Shown in pieces: positions 33,938 to 43,509 of a stretch of DNA of 64,000 nucleotides (position 1 is the first letter of the stretch; each line of letters begins with the position of its first letter). The notes beneath the pieces were generated by a model. That model did not search any database. It saw only the letters and a program-made list of their open reading frames with translations, and had not been told where the DNA came from. A program made the position numbers and the translations under genes. The DNA comes from Aromatoleum diolicum. Lineage in GTDB: Bacteria > Pseudomonadota > Gammaproteobacteria > Burkholderiales > Rhodocyclaceae. Location: NCBI RefSeq assembly GCF_012910955.1, contig NZ_WTVQ01000007.1:1-64000 (forward strand), read 5' to 3'.

Positions 33938-34821
33938 TGTCTGCACCGCTCCCCCTGTCCGCGCGCCTGCCCATCTACCTGCGGCTGATGCGGCTCGACA
34001 AGCCCATCGGCATCCTGCTGCTGCTGTGGCCGACGCTGTGGGCGCTGTGGCTGGCAGCCGACGGAATTCCCCCGCTGCATCTGGTCGTGATCTTCACCGT
34101 CGGCACCGTGCTGATGCGCTCGGCCGGCTGTGTCATCAACGACTACGCGGATCGCGATTTCGACGGCCATGTCGAACGTACCAGGAATCGCCCCCTCGCG
34201 ACGCGCGCGGTCAGTGTCCGCGAGGCGCTGCTGCTCGCCGCCGGGCTGTCGCTGATCTCCTTCGCGCTGATCCTGCCGCTCGCTCCGCTGGTGCTGTGGC
34301 TGTCGCTGCCGGCGCTGTTTCTTGCCGCAAGCTACCCGTTCATGAAGCGCTTTTTCGCGATTCCGCAGGCCTACCTCGGCATCGCGTTCGGCTTCGGCAT
34401 TCCGATGGGCTTCGCCGCGGTGCAGGGCGCGGTGCCGGCGATCGCATGGTGGCTCCTCGTCGCCAACATCTTCTGGACGATCGCCTACGACACCGAGTAC
34501 GCGATGGTCGACCGTCCCGACGACCTCAAGATCGGCATCAAGACCTCGGCGATCACCTTCGGCCGCTTCGACGTTGCAGCGGTGATGCTGTGCTATGCGC
34601 TCGCGTTCGCGCTGTTCGCTGCGGTCGGTGCCGCAGCGGGGCGGGGCGTGTGGTTCTTCAGCGGGCTAGTGGTCGCGTGCGGCATCGCCGGTTATCACTA
34701 CACGCTGATCCGCGCGCGTGACCGGGCCCGCTGCTTCAAGGCCTTCCTGCACAACAACTGGATCGGTGCGACGATCTTCGTGGCGCTTGTCATCGACTAC
34801 ATTGCGTTTCCGGGGCTGTGA
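33934..34821 (+). CDS. ubiA: 4-hydroxybenzoate octaprenyltransferase UbiA
   Basis: 295 residues, an integral membrane prenyltransferase with about eight to nine hydrophobic helices. The two aspartate-rich motifs that bind the Mg-polyprenyl diphosphate are present: [15 protein letters not shown] (with NDYxDRxxD) and [16 protein letters not shown]. It attaches the polyprenyl tail to 4-hydroxybenzoate made by UbiC. The start overlaps the ubiC stop; a second ATG follows immediately at 33937. The length agrees with E. coli UbiA (290). Confidence 0.95.
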   Translation: MMSAPLPLSARLPIYLRLMRLDKPIGILLLLWPTLWALWLAADGIPPLHLVVIFTVGTVLMRSAGCVINDYADRDFDGHVERTRNRPLATRAVSVREALLLAAGLSLISFALILPLAPLVLWLSLPALFLAASYPFMKRFFAIPQAYLGIAFGFGIPMGFAAVQGAVPAIAWWLLVANIFWTIAYDTEYAMVDRPDDLKIGIKTSAITFGRFDVAAVMLCYALAFALFAAVGAAAGRGVWFFSGLVVACGIAGYHYTLIRARDRARCFKAFLHNNWIGATIFVALVIDYIAFPGL

Positions 34822-34900
34822 GCTAGGGTGAACCGACCGGAGCGAATGCGGTCGAAACAAGGCGCGGACCAGTCGCCGCGCATCACCCAAGGAGACCACA

Positions 34901-35149
34901 ATGAAGAAAAGCGTAATCGCGGGTCTGTGCGCCATGGCGCTGTCCGCCAGCGCGTTCGCGATGCACTGTCCCGCAGACATGAAGAAAATCGACGAGGCGC
35001 TCGCCAAGAATCCCGCGCTCACCGCCGAGCAGATGATGGAAGTGAAGAAGCTGCGCGCGGACGGCGAAGCCTTGCACAAGGCCGGCAAACATCAGGAATC
35101 CGTCGACACCCTCGCCAAAGCCATGAAGATGCTCAACATCGGCATGTAA
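34901..35149 (+). CDS. small exported protein of unknown function
   Basis: 82 residues. A clear signal peptide ([20 protein letters not shown]) would be cleaved before [10 protein letters not shown], leaving a mature protein of about 62 residues that is charged and helical, with lysine-rich repeats of the pattern AxKxxK and a single cysteine. Similar short proteins in betaproteobacteria are annotated only as hypothetical; I do not recognise a function. AAGGAGA lies about 8 nt before ATG. A hairpin terminator follows at 35171, so it is probably a single-gene transcript. Confidence 0.8.
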   Translation: MKKSVIAGLCAMALSASAFAMHCPADMKKIDEALAKNPALTAEQMMEVKKLRADGEALHKAGKHQESVDTLAKAMKMLNIGM

Positions 35150-35170
35150 GCGGGTCATCCACAGCCAATC

Positions 35171-35194
35171 CGGGGCCGCCTTCGCGCGGCCCCG
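35171..35194 (+). terminator. hairpin terminator after the small exported protein gene
   Basis: CGGGGCCGC (35171-35179) pairs perfectly with GCGGCCCCG (35186-35194) over a CTTCGC loop. The trailing sequence is only moderately T-rich (CGCTATTTC), so termination efficiency is uncertain. Confidence 0.55.
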
Positions 35195-35286
35195 CGCTAT
35201 TTCGGCACGGCGTTCCCTGTTTCCCGGCGTGGGCGCACGGCGCCCATCCGGCTTATCATGCTGCCCGGACAATCCAGGACGCCCCC

Positions 35287-36102
35287 ATGCACTTCATGTA
35301 CGCCCTCCAGGCCGCCTGGCAGAGCCGCAACAGCCTGCTCTGCGTCGGCCTCGACCCCGATCCCGCGCGCTTCCCCGCCCACCTGCAGGGACGCCCGGAC
35401 GCCATCTTCGAATTCTGCAAGGGCATCGTCGACGCCACCGCCGATCTCGTCTGCTGCTTCAAGCCGCAGATCGCGTACTTCGCCGCGCAGCGCGCCGAAG
35501 ACCAACTCGAAGCGCTGATCGACCACATCCACGACCGTCACCCGCACACGCCGGTGATCCTCGACGCCAAGCGCGGCGACATCGGCAGCACCGCGACGCA
35601 GTATGCGGTCGAAGCCTTCGAGCGCTTCCGCGCCGACGCGATTACCGTCAATCCCTACATGGGGCGCGACTCGGTCGAGCCCTATCTCGAATACGCCGAC
35701 AAGGGCGTGATCCTGCTGTGCCGCACTTCGAATCCCGGCGGCAGCGACCTGCAGTTCCTCGAGGTCGGCGGTGGCGAGCGCCTGTTCGAGCGCGTCGCGC
35801 GCCTCGTTGCAAATGACTGGAACGCCAGTGGCAACTGCGGTCTCGTGGTCGGCGCAACTTTCCCCGCGGAGATCGCCCGTGTGCGTCAGATCGTCGGTGA
35901 CATGCCGCTGCTGGTGCCCGGTATCGGCGCCCAGGGCGGCGACATCGCCGAGACCATGCAGGCAGGCGGCAACAGCGCCGGCACCGGGCTGATGATCAAC
36001 TCCTCGCGCGCGATCCTGTACGCCGGCAGCGGCGAGGACTATGCCGCCGCGGCGCGTCGTGTCGCGCTCGAAACGCGCGACGCGATCAACGCCCACCGCT
36101 GA
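35287..36102 (+). CDS. pyrF: orotidine 5-phosphate decarboxylase, type 2
   Basis: 271 residues; it decarboxylates OMP to UMP, the last step of de novo pyrimidine synthesis. The catalytic Lys95 is in [18 protein letters not shown], and [12 protein letters not shown] plus [11 protein letters not shown] complete the phosphate- and base-binding loops of the long (type 2, Mycobacterium-like) PyrF group. The start ATG 35287 gives [15 protein letters not shown] 35296 is equally possible. It is 24 bp upstream of ubiD and may share its transcript. Confidence 0.95.
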   Translation: MHFMYALQAAWQSRNSLLCVGLDPDPARFPAHLQGRPDAIFEFCKGIVDATADLVCCFKPQIAYFAAQRAEDQLEALIDHIHDRHPHTPVILDAKRGDIGSTATQYAVEAFERFRADAITVNPYMGRDSVEPYLEYADKGVILLCRTSNPGGSDLQFLEVGGGERLFERVARLVANDWNASGNCGLVVGATFPAEIARVRQIVGDMPLLVPGIGAQGGDIAETMQAGGNSAGTGLMINSSRAILYAGSGEDYAAAARRVALETRDAINAHR

Positions 36103-36125
36103 ACCGCACCACCGGAAAGGACTGC

Positions 36126-37616
36126 ATGCGTTATCACGACCTCCGCGACTTCATCGCCCAGCTCGAACAGCGCGGCGAACTCAAGCGCATCGGTGTTCCC
36201 GTCGACACCTACCTCGAAATGACCGAGATTGCCGACCGTGTGCTGCGTGCCGGCGGCCCGGCGCTGCTGTTCGAAAAGCCGGTGACGCGGGGCGTCCCGC
36301 AGAGCATTCCGGTGCTCGCGAACCTTTTCGGTACGCCGCAGCGCGTCGCACTCGGCATGGGCGAAGACCTGCCCGATGGTGACTGGCAGACGCCGCTGCG
36401 CGAAGTCGGCAAGCTGCTCGCCTTCCTCAAGGAGCCCGAGCCGCCGAAAGGCCTCAAGGACGCGTGGGAGAAGCTGCCGGTGTTCCGCCAGGTGCTCAAC
36501 ATGGCGCCGAAGGAAGTGCGCTCCGCCCCCTGCCAGGAAGTCGTCTGGGAAGGCACCGACGTCGACCTCGCGCGCCTGCCGATCCAGCACTGCTGGCCCG
36601 GTGACGTCGCGCCGCTGATCACCTGGGGCCTCGTCGTCACGCGCGGCCCCGGCAAGAAGCGCCAGAATCTCGGCATCTACCGCCAGCAGGTTCTCGGCCC
36701 CAACCGCGTTGTCATGCGCTGGCTCGCGCACCGCGGCGGCGCGCTCGATTTCCGCGACCATCAGCTCGCGCATCCCGGCGAGCCGTTCAAGGTCGCCGTG
36801 GTGCTCGGCTGCGACCCGGCGACGATCCTCGGCGCAGTCACGCCGGTGCCCGACTCGCTGTCCGAATACCAGTTCGCGGGGCTGCTGCGCGGCGCCAAGA
36901 CCGAGCTGGTGCAGTGCCTCGGCTCCGACCTGCAGGTGCCGGCTTCCAGCGAAATCGTGCTCGAAGGCGTGATCCACCCCGACGACATCGCCCCGGAAGG
37001 CCCCTACGGCGACCACACTGGCTACTACAACGAGGTCTCCGAGTTCCCGGTATTCACGATCGAGCGCATCACGATGCGCAAGGATCCGATCTACCACTCC
37101 ACCTACACCGGCAAGCCGCCGGACGAGCCGGCAATGCTGGGCGTCGCGCTCAATGAAGTGTTCGTGCCGCTGCTGCAGAAGCAGTATCCGGAGATCATCG
37201 ACTTCTATCTGCCGCCCGAAGGTTGCTCCTATCGGCTCGCCGTCGTCAGCATTCGCAAGCAGTATCCGGGGCATGCAAAACGCGTGATGTTCGGTATCTG
37301 GAGTTTTCTGCGCCAGTTCATGTATACCAAATTCATCATCGTGGTCGATGACGACGTGAACATCCGCGACTGGAAGGAAGTGATCTGGGCGATGACGACG
37401 CGCGTGGATGCGACGCGCGACACGGTGCTGGTCGACAACACGCCGATCGACTACCTTGATTTTGCCAGCCCGGTCGCGAGCCTCGGCAGCAAGATGGGGC
37501 TCGACGCGACCAACAAGTGGCCGGGCGAGACGACGCGTGAATGGGGCCGGCCGATCGTCATGGATGCCGCGGTCAAGCAGCGCGTCGATACAATGTGGGC
37601 CGAGCTGGGTCTGTAG
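36126..37616 (+). CDS. ubiD: 4-hydroxy-3-polyprenylbenzoate decarboxylase UbiD
   Basis: 496 residues (E. coli UbiD, 497). It uses prenylated FMN to decarboxylate 4-hydroxy-3-polyprenylbenzoate in ubiquinone synthesis. [22 protein letters not shown] is the family start; the Arg/Glu/Glu catalytic network is represented by [12 protein letters not shown] and by [12 protein letters not shown] in the prFMN/metal region. No ubiX (prFMN synthase) is present in the window, so it must be encoded elsewhere. AAAGGA stands before the ATG. Together with ubiCA 2 kb upstream it gives three ubiquinone genes in one neighbourhood. Confidence 0.95.
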   Translation: MRYHDLRDFIAQLEQRGELKRIGVPVDTYLEMTEIADRVLRAGGPALLFEKPVTRGVPQSIPVLANLFGTPQRVALGMGEDLPDGDWQTPLREVGKLLAFLKEPEPPKGLKDAWEKLPVFRQVLNMAPKEVRSAPCQEVVWEGTDVDLARLPIQHCWPGDVAPLITWGLVVTRGPGKKRQNLGIYRQQVLGPNRVVMRWLAHRGGALDFRDHQLAHPGEPFKVAVVLGCDPATILGAVTPVPDSLSEYQFAGLLRGAKTELVQCLGSDLQVPASSEIVLEGVIHPDDIAPEGPYGDHTGYYNEVSEFPVFTIERITMRKDPIYHSTYTGKPPDEPAMLGVALNEVFVPLLQKQYPEIIDFYLPPEGCSYRLAVVSIRKQYPGHAKRVMFGIWSFLRQFMYTKFIIVVDDDVNIRDWKEVIWAMTTRVDATRDTVLVDNTPIDYLDFASPVASLGSKMGLDATNKWPGETTREWGRPIVMDAAVKQRVDTMWAELGL

Positions 37617-37676
37617 CGGGGCGCTTGCCGCGTGTCGCGTCCCGCATGAAATGCCACGATGGCAAAGGAGTTCCGC

Positions 37677-38105
37677 ATGTCACAGATTTCGCCCGACAGC
37701 GCCCCGGTACGCACCGGAGATCTCGGAAACCTCGTCACGCTGACGCATCTGATCTACGCCTTGCACGCCTTCGCGGTGGTGACCGGCGTCGTCGGTTCGG
37801 CGACCATCATCGGCAGTTTCGTCGCCAGCCTGCCGTCCATCGTCGCCGTCGTGCTCAACTACCTGAAGCGCGGCGCGGTGCGCGGCACCTGGCTGGAAAG
37901 CCACTTCCGCTGGCAGATTCGTACCTTCTGGTTCGCGCTGCTGTGGATCGTGATTGCGCTCTTCCTCGTCCTGTCGTTCATCGGTATCCCGTTCGCGCTG
38001 GCACTGGTGGCCGGTGCCGGGCTGTGGGTCATCTACCGGGTCGCGCGCGGCTGGTGGAATCTGCTCGACCGCAGCGGCATGCCGATGCCGCCGCCACAGC
38101 CCTGA
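37677..38105 (+). CDS. DUF4870-like membrane protein
   Basis: 142 residues with three hydrophobic helices: LIYALHAFAVVTGVVGSATIIGS, WFALLWIVIALFLVLSFIG and FALALVAGAGLWVIYRVARG, described by position as about 25-47, 83-101 and 104-123. The pattern RGTWLESHFRWQIRTFWF between helices is typical of DUF4870 and related small membrane proteins of unknown role. AAAGGAG (37664-37670) 6 nt upstream chooses ATG 37677 over ATG 37659. It ends 6 bp before the convergent dacB. Confidence 0.78.
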   Translation: MSQISPDSAPVRTGDLGNLVTLTHLIYALHAFAVVTGVVGSATIIGSFVASLPSIVAVVLNYLKRGAVRGTWLESHFRWQIRTFWFALLWIVIALFLVLSFIGIPFALALVAGAGLWVIYRVARGWWNLLDRSGMPMPPPQP

Positions 38106-38111
38106 CGCGGT

Positions 38112-39569
38112 TCAGGGCGCGGCGGCTGGCGTCGGATCAGCGATGCCCGCCCACACCCACTCCATCAGGGCATCCTGCGCGGCCTGGCTGCTGCCGGCCT
38201 CTACGTGATTCACCAGCATCACCACCGCATGGCGCCGCCCGTGGCGATCCAGCACATAGCCGGCAAACGCGCGCACGCCGTTGATCGAGCCGGTCTTGAC
38301 GTGCGCGTAACCGCGCGCCGGGCTGTCGTACAGCCGACCGCGCGCGGTGCCATCCTGTCCGGCAATCGGCAGCGCCGCCATGAACTCGGGCATGAACGGA
38401 CGTCGCCATGCGGCAATCAGGATCTCCCCCAGCGTGCGGGCGCTGACGCGCTCGATGCGCGACAGCCCCGAGCCGTTCTCGATCACCAGCCCGGCGGTCG
38501 TGATGCCGGCCGCGTCGAGCTGCGCCCGCGCGACTTCCGCGCCGCCCGCCACCATGTCGAGCCCGCCGGGTACGCTGCTGCCGAGGCTCGCGAGCAGCTG
38601 GCGCGCGATGACATTGCTCGACCACTTGTTCATCTCGCGCACCACGTCGGCGAGTGGCGGCGAGGTCTCGGTGAGCAGCGCCGCCGCGTCCGGCGGCGTG
38701 GTGCCGCTGCGCACGGCGCCCTCCACCCGGCCTCCGACATCTGCCCACAGGCTCGCGACCAGCGCCCTGCCGAACTGCTCCGGTGATAGCGGCGCCGTTG
38801 CCCAGTCGCGTTGGCCACAGCTCGCCGGCAGACTGCCGAACAGTACCAGGCGCGGTCCGCGCGGCCCCGCCTCCAGCGTCGCATCCAGATTGCCGTACCA
38901 CACGCCGCAGGCCCCGGCCGCGGTGGTGATGCGGTTGTCGATCTCCAGCCCGCTCAGCGCCGGGCTCGCCGCGAGGCCGACGCGCTGGCCGGCCTCGCTG
39001 GCGGGGAGCAGGCGCAATTGCAGGGTGTTGAAGTGCATCAGCAGCCCGTAGGCGCCGCTGTTGTAGGGCCGCAGCGCGCGCCCGTCGAATGCCGCGGGAT
39101 CATGCGGCGGCAGTTGCAGCGCCGAGCCATCCAGCACGATGTCGCCGCGGATCGTCGTGACGCCGAGCGTGCGCACCTGGCGCAGCAGCTTCCACAGCCG
39201 TTCGTAGCTCAGCATCGGGTCGGCCCCGCCGGTCAGGTACAGGCTGCCGTCGAGCACGCCGTCCGCCACGCGTCCGGTCGTCGCAAGCCGCGTGCTCCAG
39301 GTGTACGCCGGCCCCAAGCGATCGAGGGCTGCAAAGGCCGTGACGAGCTTCATCACCGAGGCCGGATTCATCGGTCGCCCGGCATTGAGCTGCAGCTGCG
39401 GCGCGTCGCTGTCAACCGCCTGCACCCACACCGATACGTCCGCGACCGGAATGTGTGCCGCGTCGAGTGCCTGTCTGACTGCGACGGGCAACTCCCCGCC
39501 GTGCGCATGGACCAGCCAGCCGCTCAGCAAGAAGGTCAGGAACAGACGGAGTGCAGTGCTTGCTGTCAT
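38112..39569 (-). CDS. dacB: D-alanyl-D-alanine carboxypeptidase/endopeptidase (PBP4, DacB)
   Basis: 485 residues, exported (signal peptide about 1-24 ending HAHGG). The penicillin-binding motifs are complete: Ser71-Val-Met-Lys74 in NPASVMKLVTAFAAL, SxN in MNKWSSNVIARQLL, and KTG in AHVKTGSINGVRAF. The large insertion between the first two motifs is typical of class C low-molecular-weight PBPs (peptidase S13). It trims or cleaves cross-links in periplasmic peptidoglycan. ATG 39569 is chosen for its signal peptide; the in-frame extension to 39650 is not needed. It is divergent from rfbB, with 158 bp between. Confidence 0.93.
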   Translation of the reverse strand: MTASTALRLFLTFLLSGWLVHAHGGELPVAVRQALDAAHIPVADVSVWVQAVDSDAPQLQLNAGRPMNPASVMKLVTAFAALDRLGPAYTWSTRLATTGRVADGVLDGSLYLTGGADPMLSYERLWKLLRQVRTLGVTTIRGDIVLDGSALQLPPHDPAAFDGRALRPYNSGAYGLLMHFNTLQLRLLPASEAGQRVGLAASPALSGLEIDNRITTAAGACGVWYGNLDATLEAGPRGPRLVLFGSLPASCGQRDWATAPLSPEQFGRALVASLWADVGGRVEGAVRSGTTPPDAAALLTETSPPLADVVREMNKWSSNVIARQLLASLGSSVPGGLDMVAGGAEVARAQLDAAGITTAGLVIENGSGLSRIERVSARTLGEILIAAWRRPFMPEFMAALPIAGQDGTARGRLYDSPARGYAHVKTGSINGVRAFAGYVLDRHGRRHAVVMLVNHVEAGSSQAAQDALMEWVWAGIADPTPAAAP

Positions 39570-39727
39570 CGGGTGTTCTTCAAACGCGTGCAGGATGGTT
39601 GCGTGCTGCAACAGGACGGGGCGGGCGCCGAATATTCTGGCGCGATACAATCACGCCCTTGCTCCCACCTTGCCGAGGCATTTTACGCCGCGCGGTGCGG
39701 AGGGATTTCCGGTAAAGAGGTGGATTA

Positions 39728-40786
39728 ATGATTCTGGTCACAGGCGGCGCGGGCTTCATCGGCGCCAATTTCGTACTCGACTGGCTGCGCGAGACCGGCG
39801 AACCGGTCGTGACCCTCGATGCACTGACCTACGCGGGCAACCCCGAAAATCTCGCGTCATTGCAGGGTGATGCGCGCCATGTGTTTGTCCACGGCGACAT
39901 CTGCGACCGCGCGCTGGTCGATCGCCTGCTGAGCGAACACCGGCCCCGCGCCGTCGTGCATTTCGCTGCCGAAAGCCACGTCGACCGCTCGATCCACGGC
40001 CCCGCGGCGTTCGTCCGCACGAATGTCGAGGGCACGTTCACGCTGCTCGAAGCCGCGCGCGACTACTGGACAATGCTGGCCAGCGACCCCAAGGCGGCTT
40101 TCCGCTTCCTGCATGTCTCCACGGACGAAGTGTACGGCTCCCTCGGTCCCAAGGATCCGCCCTTCGCCGAAACCAAGGCCTATGAGCCCAACAGCCCGTA
40201 TTCGGCCAGCAAGGCGGCCTCCGACCACCTCGTGCGCGCGTGGCACCACACCTACGGCTTCCCGGCGCTGACGACCAACTGCTCGAACAACTACGGTCCC
40301 TACCAGTTTCCCGAAAAGCTCATCCCGCTGATGATCGCCAATGCCCTTGCAGGCAAGGCGTTGCCGATCTACGGCGACGGACGCAACGTGCGCGACTGGC
40401 TGTACGTCAGCGATCACTGCGCCGCGATCCGCGAGGTGCTCGCGCGCGGCCGCCTTGGCGAAACCTACAACGTCGGCGGCTGGAACGAGAAGCCCAACCT
40501 CGAGATCGTGCATACCGTGTGTGCGCTGCTTGACGAACTGCGCCCCGATCCCGCCGGCGCGCATGCACGCCTGATCACCTACGTCACCGACCGCCCCGGC
40601 CACGACCGCCGCTACGCGATCGACGCACGCAAGATCGAACGCGAACTCGGCTGGCGGCCCGCCGAAACCTTCGAAACCGGCATCCGCAAGACCGTCGCGT
40701 GGTACCTCGACAATCAGGACTGGGTGGCCCACGTGCAAAGCGGCAGCTACCGCGAATGGGTCGATCGCAACTACGCACAACGCTGA
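39728..40786 (+). CDS. rfbB: dTDP-glucose 4,6-dehydratase
   Basis: 352 residues, an extended short-chain dehydrogenase. NAD-binding [15 protein letters not shown] at the N-terminus, the catalytic Thr-Asp-Glu in [11 protein letters not shown], and YxxxK in [12 protein letters not shown] are all present. It converts dTDP-glucose to dTDP-4-keto-6-deoxyglucose, step 2 of dTDP-L-rhamnose synthesis. It is first of four consecutive rhamnose genes (order B-A-C-D), followed 15 bp later by rfbA. AAGAGG lies just before the ATG. The rhamnose is probably for lipopolysaccharide or exopolysaccharide, but no glycosyltransferase follows. Confidence 0.96.
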   Translation: MILVTGGAGFIGANFVLDWLRETGEPVVTLDALTYAGNPENLASLQGDARHVFVHGDICDRALVDRLLSEHRPRAVVHFAAESHVDRSIHGPAAFVRTNVEGTFTLLEAARDYWTMLASDPKAAFRFLHVSTDEVYGSLGPKDPPFAETKAYEPNSPYSASKAASDHLVRAWHHTYGFPALTTNCSNNYGPYQFPEKLIPLMIANALAGKALPIYGDGRNVRDWLYVSDHCAAIREVLARGRLGETYNVGGWNEKPNLEIVHTVCALLDELRPDPAGAHARLITYVTDRPGHDRRYAIDARKIERELGWRPAETFETGIRKTVAWYLDNQDWVAHVQSGSYREWVDRNYAQR

Positions 40787-40801
40787 CGGAGCAAACACGC
40801 A

Positions 40802-41686
40802 ATGAACGCGCGCAAAGGCATCATCCTCGCCGGCGGTTCCGGCACCCGTCTGCATCCCGCGACCTTGGCGGTTTCCAAGCAGCTGCTGCCGGTGTACGAC
40901 AAGCCGATGATCTACTACCCGCTCAGCACCCTGATGCTGGCGGGCATTCGCGACATCCTCGTGATCTCGACGCCGCAGGACACCCCCCGCTTCGAGCAAC
41001 TTCTCGGCGACGGCAGCCGCTGGGGCGTGCAGCTGCAGTACGCCGTCCAGCCCAGCCCGGACGGTCTCGCGCAGGCCTTCCTCATCGGTGAGGACTTCCT
41101 CGCCGGCGGACCCTCGGCGCTGGTGCTCGGCGACAATCTCTTTTATGGTCACGACTTCTCCGGCGACCTCAAGGAGGCCACGCAGCGCGCCCATGGCGCG
41201 ACCGTGTTCGCCTACCCGGTGAATGATCCCGAACGCTATGGTGTCGTCGAATTCGATGCCGAGGGCCGCGCCATCAGCCTCGAGGAAAAGCCGCTCCAGC
41301 CGAAGAGCCGATACGCGGTGACCGGTCTGTATTTCTACGACGAGCGTGTCGTCGACATCGCCCGTGCGCTCAAACCCAGCCCGCGCGGCGAACTTGAAAT
41401 CACCGACGTCAATCGCCATTACCTCGACGCCGGCGCGCTCGACGTGCAGGTGATGGGGCGCGGCCACGCGTGGCTCGACACCGGCACCCACGAAAGCCTG
41501 CTCGAAGCGAGCCTGTTCATCCAGACCATCGAAAAGCGCCAGGGCCTCAAGATTGCCTGCCCCGAAGAAATCGCCTGGCGCGCAGGCTGGATCGATGCCG
41601 CGCACCTTGCCGATCTCGCCCGGCCGCTCGCCAAGAACGGCTACGGTCAGTATCTGTTGCGCCTGCTCGAAGAAAGGGTGTTCTGA
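40802..41686 (+). CDS. rfbA: glucose-1-phosphate thymidylyltransferase
   Basis: 294 residues; it joins dTTP and glucose-1-phosphate, step 1 of dTDP-rhamnose synthesis. The nucleotidyltransferase signature [20 protein letters not shown] and the product-binding [19 protein letters not shown] are intact, as is [11 protein letters not shown] with the metal-binding aspartate. Such enzymes are feedback-inhibited by dTDP-rhamnose. The stop overlaps the rfbC start by one base (TGATG). Confidence 0.96.
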   Translation: MNARKGIILAGGSGTRLHPATLAVSKQLLPVYDKPMIYYPLSTLMLAGIRDILVISTPQDTPRFEQLLGDGSRWGVQLQYAVQPSPDGLAQAFLIGEDFLAGGPSALVLGDNLFYGHDFSGDLKEATQRAHGATVFAYPVNDPERYGVVEFDAEGRAISLEEKPLQPKSRYAVTGLYFYDERVVDIARALKPSPRGELEITDVNRHYLDAGALDVQVMGRGHAWLDTGTHESLLEASLFIQTIEKRQGLKIACPEEIAWRAGWIDAAHLADLARPLAKNGYGQYLLRLLEERVF

Positions 41687-42231
41687 TGAAAGCCATCCCG
41701 ACCACCATTCCCGACCTGCTGGTACTCGAACCGAAGGTCTTCGGCGACGCACGCGGTTTCTTCCTCGAAAGTTTCAACGCGCGTGCCTTTCGCGACGCCA
41801 CCGGGCTCGACGAGCAATTCGTGCAGGACAACCACTCGCGCTCCGCGCAAGGCGTCCTGCGCGGCCTGCATTACCAGATCCGCCAGCCGCAGGGCAAACT
41901 CGTGCGCGTCGTGCGCGGCACGGTGTTCGACGTCGCCGTCGACCTGCGCCGCCGCTCGCCGACTTTCGGCCGCTGGGATGGCGTCGAACTGTCCGAGGAC
42001 AATCACCGCCAGCTATGGATTCCGCCGGGTTTCGCACACGGCTTCGTCGTGCTGTCGGCGTCGGCCGATTTTCTCTACAAGACCACCGACTACTACGCGC
42101 CCGAACATGAACGCTGCCTGTCGTGGAACGACCCCGCTGTGGGTGTCGAATGGCCGCTGGACGGCGAGCCGCTGCTGTCGGCCAAGGACCTCCTGGGGAA
42201 ATCGCTGACGGAATGCGAGGTGTTCGAATGA
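41686..42231 (+). CDS. rfbC: dTDP-4-dehydrorhamnose 3,5-epimerase
   Basis: 181 residues, a cupin epimerase. The catalytic His is in GVLRGLHYQIRQPQGKLVRVV, and the Tyr acid is in TTDYYAPEHERCLSWND. It is step 3 of dTDP-L-rhamnose synthesis. The start ATG 41686 overlaps the rfbA stop and the stop overlaps the rfbD start (ATGA at 42228), so the three are translationally coupled. The length is standard. Confidence 0.96.
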   Translation: MKAIPTTIPDLLVLEPKVFGDARGFFLESFNARAFRDATGLDEQFVQDNHSRSAQGVLRGLHYQIRQPQGKLVRVVRGTVFDVAVDLRRRSPTFGRWDGVELSEDNHRQLWIPPGFAHGFVVLSASADFLYKTTDYYAPEHERCLSWNDPAVGVEWPLDGEPLLSAKDLLGKSLTECEVFE

Positions 42232-43124
42232 AATTGCTCGTGACCGGCGCGAATGGCCAGGTCGGCTGGGAGCTTGCGCGCAGCCTGATGCCGCTCGGCG
42301 ACGTGATCGCGCTGGATCGCAGCCGCTGCGACCTGTCGCGGCCGGAAACGCTCGCCGGGCTCGTCGCCGAACTCGCGCCGGACGTCATCGTCAATGCCGC
42401 CGCCTACACCGCCGTCGACAAGGCCGAGGCGGAAGAAGCGCTCGCCACCACGATCAACGGCACCGCAGCGGGCGAACTCGCGCGCGCGGCGAAGGCCGTC
42501 GGGGCCTTGCTGATTCATTACTCCACCGATTACGTATTCGATGGCAGCAAGGCCTCGCCCTATACGGAAGACGATCCGGTCGCACCGATCAACGCCTACG
42601 GTCGCAGCAAACTCGCCGGCGAGATGGCGATCGGTGCGAGCGGGTGCGATCACCTGATCCTGCGCACCACCTGGGTGTTCGCCGCACGCGGCGGCAACTT
42701 CGTGCGCACGATGCTGCGCCTCGGTGCCGAGCGCGAACAGCTGCGTGTCGTCGCGGACCAGCACGGCGCCCCCACTTGGGCGAGAAACATTGCCGACGCC
42801 ACTGCCCAGGTCATCGCCTGCGCGCAGCGCGAACGGCAGCAGGGGGGCTTCACCTCCGGCGTGTTCAACCTCGCGTCGAGCGGCCATACCACCTGGCACG
42901 GTTTCGCCGAAGCGATTTTCGACGCGGCGCGCGCACGGCTTCCCGCTGTCGGGCTCAAAGTCGCCAGGGTCGAGCCGATCCCGGCCGCCGCCTACCCCAC
43001 GCCGGCGGCACGCCCGGCGAACTCCCGCCTGGCGCAGGAACGGCTACGGGCCCGCTTCGGTATCGTCATGCCGCGCTGGGACGAGGCACTGTGCCGCTGC
43101 CTCGACGAACTGTCTGGTCGCTGA
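42228..43124 (+). CDS. rfbD: dTDP-4-dehydrorhamnose reductase
   Basis: 298 residues, the NADPH-dependent last step of dTDP-L-rhamnose synthesis. Rossmann motif VTGANGQVGWELA, STDYVFDGSKASPYTEDD with catalytic Thr, and YGRSKLAGE with the YxxxK pair are present; VNAAAYTAVDKAE is the family signature. ATG 42228 overlaps rfbC and marks the true N-terminus. It is followed 10 bp later by a small gene of unknown function that may belong to the same transcript. Confidence 0.95.
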   Translation: MKLLVTGANGQVGWELARSLMPLGDVIALDRSRCDLSRPETLAGLVAELAPDVIVNAAAYTAVDKAEAEEALATTINGTAAGELARAAKAVGALLIHYSTDYVFDGSKASPYTEDDPVAPINAYGRSKLAGEMAIGASGCDHLILRTTWVFAARGGNFVRTMLRLGAEREQLRVVADQHGAPTWARNIADATAQVIACAQRERQQGGFTSGVFNLASSGHTTWHGFAEAIFDAARARLPAVGLKVARVEPIPAAAYPTPAARPANSRLAQERLRARFGIVMPRWDEALCRCLDELSGR

Positions 43125-43134
43125 GGCGAAGACG

Positions 43135-43509
43135 ATGAGCGGATTCGAACATTTTGCCCGCGATGCCTGCCAACTCGAGCGCGAGATCCTCAAGCGCGGC
43201 ATCCTGCTCGAGCTCGACTGGGACGACCGCGCCACGCTACGCGAACTCGCGCGCGAGGCACTGCAGGGCGGTGCCTCGCATACGCGCGCACTACTGGCCG
43301 ATCCGGATCCGCGCCTGCGTGCGCGCGGCGATCTGTTTGCACTCGCCGTATTGATGCTGCGTGTCATGGAAGAGAGCGCCGACACCGGCGTGCATACCCA
43401 CGGCGGGCCGGCGTGGAAATCCTTCGGCAGCGCCCTGATCGAAGAGGCGCATGCCAAAGGGAAGGGCGTGAATCCGGCCGCTCAGCTCAACGGCGACTCC
43501 AGCGCATAG
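43135..43509 (+). CDS. small protein of unknown function downstream of rfbD
   Basis: 124 residues, acidic N-terminal half and predicted mostly helical (LEREILKRGILLELDWDDRATLREL, described by its charged heptads). No signal peptide, membrane segment or motif that I recognise. GVHTHGGPAWKSFGSAL in the C-terminal third is the most distinctive stretch. It starts 10 bp after rfbD on the same strand, and its last 28 bp overlap the 3-prime end of lysA on the other strand. Codon use looks like its neighbours, so it is probably a real gene. AGGCGAAGACG before ATG is a weak ribosome-binding site. Confidence 0.65.
   Translation: MSGFEHFARDACQLEREILKRGILLELDWDDRATLRELAREALQGGASHTRALLADPDPRLRARGDLFALAVLMLRVMEESADTGVHTHGGPAWKSFGSALIEEAHAKGKGVNPAAQLNGDSSA

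Noticed and set aside
39590-39727. Promoter for rfbB using TACAAT at 39646-39651
   Set aside because: The -10 is good, but the hexamer 17 bp upstream (GGGCGC) bears no resemblance to a -35 box, so it was not listed as a feature.
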